From positions 1,798,001-1,862,000 of the forward strand of contig CALYLX010000128.1 of the NCBI GenBank assembly GCA_944990035.1: DNA of 64,000 bases, read 5' to 3'. Positions within the stretch are counted from its first letter, which is position 1. Each line of letters begins with the position of its first letter. This document shows positions 57,801-64,000 of this stretch, piece by piece. Position numbers and translations under genes: made by a program. Under the pieces are notes generated by a model. The model was given only the letters and a program-made list of their open reading frames with translations. It did no database searches and had not been told where the DNA came from. Source of the stretch: Clitopilus passeckerianus. Lineage: Eukaryota > Basidiomycota > Agaricomycetes > Agaricales > Entolomataceae.

Positions 57801-59521
57801 GGTTAAATCAGAGGACAAGGTCTTCATTGGAAAGGCCGTAGGTTTCTTTCTTTGGAGGCGTGTTCAGATTCTAAGCCTTTCACCCCCAGGAAAACATCAA
57901 GAAACGTAGACAGGTCATCCAAGAGGCGGAAACTAAGAAAGTTAAAGCTCAGGGAAGGCTCAGTATGTTATTCTCTGATTTCTGCCAGCACCGCCACTAA
58001 AGTATGGTATTAAAGAACGCGTCCAGGATCAACTCAAGAAAGATCGCGCGCAACCTTCAGCTGATGAGGAACGTGCTCGTATTAAGAAGGAGATTATTAA
58101 GATTTCCCAGAAGCGCATAACCCTCGCGAAGGAATATACAGTACGCGGAAATCGGTTTTGATTAGAGTATCTGGCTGAATATTTCTTGTTACAAGGATCT
58201 TGCTCGCTCAATCATCAGCGAACAGAAGAAAGCGACGAAGATCGCACTCCAATGCATGCAAACCGCTGCCAACAGGGATGCACTCAAAGCTCTCGTTCGT
58301 CAAAAGGACAAGAAGTACGAGGATACACTTACCGAGTTCAATCAAGGTAGGTCTTGAGCTCATGTGTGAGATATGTGCTCATCTGTCGACTTCCAGTCGA
58401 TCTCGCATACAATCGCGCCAAGGCCGAGTCAACAGCTTGCCTTGAAGCTAGCCGTCAAGTTCTGCAAGACAGTACGGCAGAACTCGTGGCTGACTACCAA
58501 AGGATTGAACAGGCGCGTACGGCGTATAAGGATGAATTAGCGGTATCGCAGGAGACTGGAGCTGAACCGCCAAACCCTGAAGGTGTTGACTTACGTACTC
58601 TGACCGAGCTGGAAAACGAGTTGGGGGCCCAACAAGCACAGCTAGAGCTGAATTTGGCCACTAATCCTGGTGTCGTTGAGCAGTACGAGAAGAGGAAGCG
58701 TGATGTAGGCTTTTGTTGGCTTGACTCAATGGACTACCTCTCATTCTTGATTCAGATCGAAGACCTCACGATGAAGATAGCTGATCACCAGAAGAAGGCG
58801 AATAAGATCGCTCGTGATATTGATAACGCGAAGGTAGAATTCTCTCTTGTCGAATCCTCCCTGATGCTGATATGCCTTTCATAGGCCAATTGGAAACCTG
58901 CTCTTGAGAAGTTGGTCGGGAGCATTGGAGAGAAATTTTCGGCCGCCTTCGATCGTGAGTCGTGATGATATTGGCCTTCCTTCTGTTGCTCATGGTCACA
59001 TTCAGGTTTCGGATGTGCTGGTGAAATCCACATTCGCGAAGATGCAGACTACGATAAATGGGCTATCGAAATCTATGTCAAATTCCGTGACACCGAGAAG
59101 CTGCAGCTGCTCACTGCTCAGCGTCAATCTGGAGGCGTAAGTGCATTGCCCAGATACTCCCATTGCAACACTGACGACCTTTACTTAGGAACGCTCCCTG
59201 ACCACCATCCTCTACCTCCTTTCCCTTACTGAGGAGGCTAGGGCGCCCTTCTCCCTTGTCGACGAGATCAATCAAGGGATGGACCAACGTGCCGAACGTA
59301 CAGTGCATAACAACATGGTTGATGTCACCTGCAACGCCGACAGCGCTCAGTACTTCCTCATCACGCCCAAGTTATTGCCAGACCTCAAGTACCACGAACG
59401 CATGAAGGTGCTTTGCGTCAACAATGGAGAGTGGTTGCCGGAGGACTCGAAACTGGGTAACATGGGTAAGATGATTGACGGTTATCTGGCGAAGAGAGGC
59501 CAAGGACGAGCAGCCCAATAA
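54827..59521 (+). CDS. SMC5: SMC5, structural maintenance of chromosomes protein 5 (apparent 1-base frameshift)
   Basis: ATPase of the SMC5/6 complex in recombination repair and replication-fork stability. About 20 exons, some 1,150-1,200 residues. An acidic/basic leader precedes IVRIQLRNFVTYDFVEF and the Walker A motif LGPNGTGKSSIACAIAL; then CSFLPQDKVSEFAQMSPQQLL, typical of SMC5. Two long coiled coils flank the hinge (DAVIWLKNN, PSQHKDYMHAVEAC, LGFNGYAIDYLQFPPG). The C-terminal head has FGCAGEIHIRED, the signature RQSGGERSLTTILYLLSL split by an intron, and Walker B-like FSLVDEINQGMD. The frame slips at CC 57222-57223; a third C gives RRPYVAPPMTPAE and continuity with the next exon. Confidence 0.93.
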
Positions 59522-59733
59522 ACAACATCCTCTACTCTTTCAATTTCTTGTTTCTTTCAGTCTACTGATTCCACCGCCATCGGCGTAGTTTTACTTTATC
59601 ACCGGCTTTCTTGAGCTTCTATAAAGTACTATACCCTGCACATACAAAGAATGTGGCTCTAATAGTTACAAAATACACAATTAACTTGTCATCTTGATTA
59701 AAATACTTTTTTTGATTTTGGTAGTCGTACACG

Positions 59734-60719
59734 CTAGAGATATTCAGCAAGCTCTCGACGCCGCGCAGTAGCTGCTGAGATGCATGTTTTCAGAAGGTCT
59801 CCCTCGAGGACCATTCCGCTGTCAAGTCCCACCTGGCCAACCCCGATGAGTTCGCCGTCTGCGTTTGCGAGGACAGAGACGGTGGTATCAAGGAGAGGCT
59901 CTTCGAATGATGTCGGGTCATATATAAGTTGCGCTCTGGATATACAGTCAATGAAGGCGGCGAGAAGGAATTCTGGAGGACGTACGAGTCAAATACGCCA
60001 AAAGAGAAGGATGCAGGAAGCTTGGCAGAAGGCAAGAGCTGAAGAGGCTCCTGAACCTTGCGGGAGCAAGTCGTCGCTCCTGTGTCTTCGTTGAACATTG
60101 CTTTCGGCAAAGTCGCTGCAAATAATTAGAATAAGCAGGGATGGATTGCACCAGGGCACTCACTGTTCTTGAGAGCGGCAACCATGGCAAGCAAAGTCGC
60201 GTCAAACGCGTTCCCATCGTAGTTTATGCATACTGCGTCAACATACAGGACCCACGCAGACTTTCCCGGGTGGATGCAGAGAGATGATAACGGTAACATG
60301 CCTGAGCTGATGCGAGATGAGTAGGGGACCTGGGCAAGAGAGCACCAGCGTACGTGATGATCGCGTCATTCAGACGTGCTGAAAGAACTTGAGCCTCTTC
60401 AGACGGTGGACCAGGTTTGAACTTCGGCGAACACATGGGTGGAAGGTCCAAGTTTGGTACGAGAAATCCTTCTTGTTCTCTGTCTAGCTCTGGTTCGGCG
60501 ATCTCAGCCTTGACACCACATACGATAGTGGTTCCTCCCATCCTTACGAGAGCAGACCCGTTTGCCGTTGATATTGACCCAGTAATGACAGATATCGGAC
60601 GCCATTCCGATGCAGCACGACCATCTGGTCTTACAGATTCTGCTAGAAAGCGCTGAAGATAAGTTTTTGGATGAAGACGCTGAAAAACAGCGGCCTTTAA
60701 AGGATCAGTGGTGGTCATA
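59734..60719 (-). CDS. RRP43: Exosome complex subunit Rrp43 (RNase PH-like)
   Basis: Catalytically inert RNase PH-fold subunit of the exosome ring (EXOSC8 in animals), about 276 residues in four exons. N-terminus MTTTDPLKAAVFQRLHPKTYLQRFLAE... gives way to SVRPDGRAASEWRPISV, NGSALVRMGGTTIVCGVKAEI, LHPGKSAWVLYVDAVCINYDG-like IHPGKSAWVLYVDAVCINYD, NAFDATLLAMVAALKN, LIYDPTSFEEPLLD and VLANADGELIGVGQVGLDSG. An apparent frame break near 59940-59990 is removed by a phase-correct 50-nt intron (donor GTACGT, acceptor TCCAG), giving FGVFDSAQLIYDP. Divergent from the aspartate-semialdehyde dehydrogenase gene. Confidence 0.9.
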
Positions 60720-61035
60720 GTGATAAAGACATCGTGCGAAATGTTGATTTGGAACAACACAAGGATAATCCTCGTAAACTAGATGCCAAGTGCCAATGAC
60801 TCGAAAGAAAAAATTATCGGCCGATAGAACGGTCGAGTCAGCCTTTAGGATTGTATATAAAATGCAGAAACACAGTCGACCATCACGTGTAGAAATTTTT
60901 GGTTAACTATCGCCAAAACCAAAATGTAACGTCCCATTGGGAATGCCCATCATGCAGGTCAATCGTACTGACTCTGATAATTCAATTCCTAGCTTCTCTG
61001 CAAGTCATCTTTTGCACAAATATCCACGACATTCA
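60720..61035. other. Divergent promoter region, RRP43 / HOM2
   Basis: 316 bases between divergent starts. TATATAAAAT at 60854-60863 is a possible TATA element. An in-frame ATG at 60943 would add 31 residues to the HOM2 product; the later ATG fits the family better. Confidence 0.45.
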
Positions 61036-62222
61036 ATGCAGGAATCTGGTCCTATCAAAGTCGGTGTCTTGGGTGCGACAGGAACGGTCGGCCAGCGTTT
61101 CATCACGCTACTCTCCGCTCACCCATGGTTCTCGATCCACGCGCTGGGTGCATCCCCAAGATCGGCTGGCAAACCATACGTGAAAGCCGTAAACTGGAAA
61201 CAAGTATCGAGGATCCCTAGTCATGTCAAGGATATCGTCGTGCAAGAGTGCAAAGCTGAACACTTTACCGAGTGTGCCATTGTCTTCTCTGGGCTGGATG
61301 CTGATGTTGCTGGTGACATTGGTATGCCCCAAGATGATATATCTATCCAACTTTCTCTGACCATTCACGACAGAATCTGCTTTCAGAAAGGCTGATCTTG
61401 CCGTCTTTTCAAATTCAAAGAACTACCGCCGCGATCCTCTCGTGCCCCTAATCGTACCATACGTCAACCCATCCCATCTATCCGTCCTTCCCCATCAACA
61501 ATCGGCCCACTCACCACCACTAAAGAAGGGCTTCATTGTCACTAATGCCAACTGTTCAACCACAGGCGTCGTCATACCCCTTTCCGCCCTCGAGAAGTCG
61601 TTCGGCCCTCTCGAATCAGTCATGGCAACAACAATGCAAGCCATATCGGGCGGTGGATACCCAGGCGTACCCTCACTCGACGTCCTCGACAACGTTGTGC
61701 CCCACATAGGAGGCGAAGAAGAAAAGATGGAATGGGAAACACTCAAGATCCTTGGAGGTCTCAACGTGAACACCGACCCCGCCACTGGCCAAATCACCGC
61801 TCGCGAGTTCGAGATGCACCAGCGCCATCCGTTGAGGATATCTGCGTCGTGCAACCGTGTCCCCGTCATCGATGGGCATACGGCTTGCGTCTCGGTCCGG
61901 TTCTCCAGGCGTCCACCGCCTTCTCCCCAACAGGTCCGCGAGGCACTTGCTTCGTACACCTGCGAAGCGCAGACCTTGGGATGCCCTTCCGCCCCAGTCC
62001 ATTATTGGTGTGCACGAGGAGCCTGATCGGCCACAGCCCAGGCTAGACCGGTATTGGCAGGATGGTGCAGGTGTGAGCGTTGGCAGAATCAGGCAGTGTC
62101 AAGTGCTTGACATCAAGTTGGTCGTTCTCGCGAACAACGTTAGCATCGGAGCTGCCACGAGCAGCATCGTCAATGCTGAATTGGCGGTGCTAAAGGGTGT
62201 TGTTAGTAGCGGTAGCAAGTAG
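61036..62222 (+). CDS. HOM2: Aspartate-semialdehyde dehydrogenase (apparent 1-base frameshift)
   Basis: NADPH-dependent enzyme of the aspartate pathway to threonine and methionine; reduces aspartyl phosphate. About 375 residues, two exons (intron after VAGDI). Landmarks: IKVGVLGATGTVGQRFITLL (nucleotide-binding), FSNSKNYRRDPLVPLIVPYVN, the active-site cysteine in IVTNANCSTTGVVIPL, AISGGGYPGVPSLDVLDNVVP, ISASCNRVPVIDGHT with the catalytic His region, and DIKLVVLANNVSIGAATSSI. The frame slips at CCCC 61992-61995; a fifth C yields LGCPSAPQSIIGVHEEPDRPQ. Without it the protein would end at 62026 and lose its last 65 residues. Confidence 0.93.
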
Positions 62223-62756
62223 TTTTTTTCATGGAAAGGTAACTTAGGAAGGACACGAATTTAATGTACAATTTTTGTTGTGTTTTATATTTATGCAAGG
62301 CTGTTCTGTAGCAAGAATCTAATCAGCAGCCCAGAGAGTGTCGAAATGGAGAATTGGTCGAATGGAGCAACTGACGGCACAGGGCTGCGCTGAATTGGGG
62401 GAACTGCAGCCAGTCTACACAGCTCCCGCTTCCCCAGAGTCAATTCAAATGCCACTGCAGCCCCAGCACTGCGCTCTGTGAAAAGCTTTTCCAAAGCCCC
62501 CTCTATTCGCATCGCTGCCGGGCCTTCAAGACCCTCTGATACCCATACAGAATCCAGCACACGACCTATTACACTCTTTCGTACCCAAGCCCGTCACACA
62601 CGTTTACACGGAGCTCGCACCCGCAGCCGGTCTATGCAAGGTTCGCCCAAGCTCGCAAGCGCAATTTCTCATCGAAGGAATGTCCTAGGCCGCAGACGGC
62701 CTCTGTACACAAAGATGCTGGATAAACTGGTTGTCACACCACTTCGAGAGGGGTTA
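62223..62756. other. Intergenic region before DGAT2
   Basis: 534 bases between two plus-strand genes. An open frame (62478-62804) overlaps the proposed DGAT2 start but its upstream part lacks domain character. No repeat seen. Confidence 0.45.
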
Positions 62757-64000
62757 ATGTCGCTGAAAATAAAGTCCGTACGCTGTTGTAAACCCTATGA
62801 ATGAATTAACAAAGAATATTACAGTTTCGCTCCTTCTTATGTACCGCTACGGAGAAGGCTGCAGGTTCTTGGGACTGCTTCGTGGATGTTCATGATGCTC
62901 GTTATACCTGCTTTCTTCATCTTTCTTTGGTGCGTCCCAGTTGGATTCCTGAGCTCTTCATCTCCGTTAACCTGCTACGTTCATATGCAGTTCATTCCCT
63001 TTACTCTGGCCATTCATTTCAATATACCTCGTATGGGCATATCTCATCGACGACTGCACCCAGAATGGTGGCCGACCCAGTCAGTGGTTTCGGTCATTAG
63101 CATGCTGGCGGTACATTGTGGAGTACTTTCCGGTTTCGTACGTTCACCTTTCATTTATTTGCGACGGAGGCTGATATAACTACAGGTTAATCAAGGTGAA
63201 GCATGTGCTAAACAGAGCTGAGGAGCAGACTATTGACGAGACAGTCACTGTAGGAAGCTGATTTGCCTCCAGATAGGCCGTATGTTTTTGGATACCACCC
63301 ACATGGTAAGGCTTCCAGTCTGGTTCACACGGGACATTGCTAACGCACTGCATAGGCTTGTTTGCATTGTAAGTGTTCCTTCCGTCATACTCGGTGAATA
63401 CCGCCTCAATCGCAATCGCGTTCTAGCGGTGCACAAGCAACTTTCGGCACAGAGCGTACGTTTCCCATTCCACCCCATTCGTCCTAACCATTTTCTCACA
63501 TTCCTACAGTCACAGGTTTCTCTACCGCCTTTCCAGGGATCCGTCCACACCTCCTCACACTCACCATAAACCTCATCCTCCCCATCTACCGCGAAATCTT
63601 GATTAAACTCGGTGGCTCAACAGCAAGCAAGCGGTCATGCTGCAATATCCTGCAGAAGGGACCTGGTGAAGCGATCGCTCTTGTCGTAGGTGGGGCTGAG
63701 GAGAGTTTGAGTGCGAGACCTGGCGTAGCTGATTTGGTGCTGAGGAAGAGGTGAGCGCATTCATCCAAAGGTTTGGGGATGATGATACTGATTAGGCTTC
63801 GCCCTACAGGCTTGGGTTCATCAAGATTGCGATTCAGAATGGGTATAGTGCATTCCTAGTTTGTCCTCTGATATACAAACTTACACTACGGATTCTAGTG
63901 CTGACCTAGTGCCATGCTTCGGTTTCGGGGAGAACGACGTAAGTCTCCTAGCACCCGTCCGTAAACTGATGCTGACTGGCAACAGCTTTTCAACCAACTT
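62757..64000 (+). CDS. DGA1: Diacylglycerol O-acyltransferase, DGAT2 type, 5' part
   Basis: ER/lipid-droplet enzyme that makes triacylglycerol from diacylglycerol and acyl-CoA; runs off the window end. Motifs: FAPSYVPLRRRLQVLGTASW, hydrophobic membrane hairpin (MFMMLVIPAFFIFLC, FPLLWPFISIYLVWAYLID), WRYIVEYFPVS (the YFP motif), DLPPDRPYVFGYHPHG with the catalytic HPHG, TGFSTAFPGIRPHLLTLTIN, CNILQKGPGEAIALVVGGAEESL and ADLVPCFGFGEND. Exons are small, including one of 13 bases (63356-63368) and one of 29 bases (63427-63455), both needed for the conserved join HPHGLFAFGAQATFGTELTGFS. The first exon (start 62757, weak donor GTCCGT) is uncertain. Confidence 0.88.

Noticed and set aside
59930..59995. 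Apparent frameshift in RRP43
   Set aside because: A 50-nt GT-AG intron in phase restores FGVFDSAQLIYDP, so no base is missing.

Overview
This window is nuclear DNA from a filamentous basidiomycete, most likely a mushroom-forming agaricomycete. The evidence is dense genes on both strands, several introns of about 48-60 nt in most genes, an AA9 cellulose-oxidising enzyme, small secreted cysteine-containing proteins, and typical fungal families (Atg22, Boi/Pob1, Arb1, SAP18, AlkB, omega-type GST). I found no rRNA, tRNA or CRISPR array. Most genes are single-copy housekeeping genes. Accessory content lies mainly at 21-25 kb, 31-34 kb and 37.5-40.5 kb.

Layout. 1-10 kb: 3' end of a ubiquitin protease, a tiny Tudor-like gene, an AA9 LPMO, cyclophilin-RRM protein PPIL4, a BTB protein and P5C dehydrogenase. 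10-19 kb: cullin-1, U5 snRNP WD40 protein, an uncharacterised cysteine-containing protein and an Arb1-like RNAi/heterochromatin protein. 19-25 kb: omega GST, then a tandemly duplicated pair of small unknown genes and a 1.3-kb gene-poor stretch. 25-34 kb: Atg22 transporter, a helical hypothetical protein, ITPase, a divergent pair of hotdog thioesterases and a TA-flanked MITE. 34-40 kb: a NADAR-domain protein with an N-myristoylation motif, a LARP7/Pof8-like protein, and two paralogous secreted proteins. 40-50 kb: Boi/Pob1-type polarity protein (SH3-SAM-PH plus a CH-like domain), SAP18 and a sugar transporter. 50-64 kb: NEDD8, AlkB-like dioxygenase, a third hotdog thioesterase, an uncharacterised leucine-rich protein, SMC5, exosome subunit Rrp43, aspartate-semialdehyde dehydrogenase and the 5' part of DGAT2.

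Functional links: cullin-1 carries the lysine to which the NEDD8 encoded 37 kb away is attached. PPIL4, SNRNP40 and SAP18 are all connected with splicing or nuclear RNA complexes. Arb1, Rrp43, LARP7 and SMC5 act in RNA silencing, RNA decay, telomerase RNA biology and genome stability. The ITPase removes deaminated nucleotides, and the AlkB-like protein may repair alkylated bases.

An important property of the sequence: nine genes show a break of reading frame that is repaired by restoring a single base in a short homopolymer, usually G/C. One gene (Arb1) needs four such corrections. Every case is a missing base. This looks like systematic homopolymer under-calling in the assembly, so these genes are annotated as genes with apparent frameshifts and not as pseudogenes. 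Exon boundaries throughout were inferred by eye from GT-AG sites, reading phase and family similarity, without transcripts.
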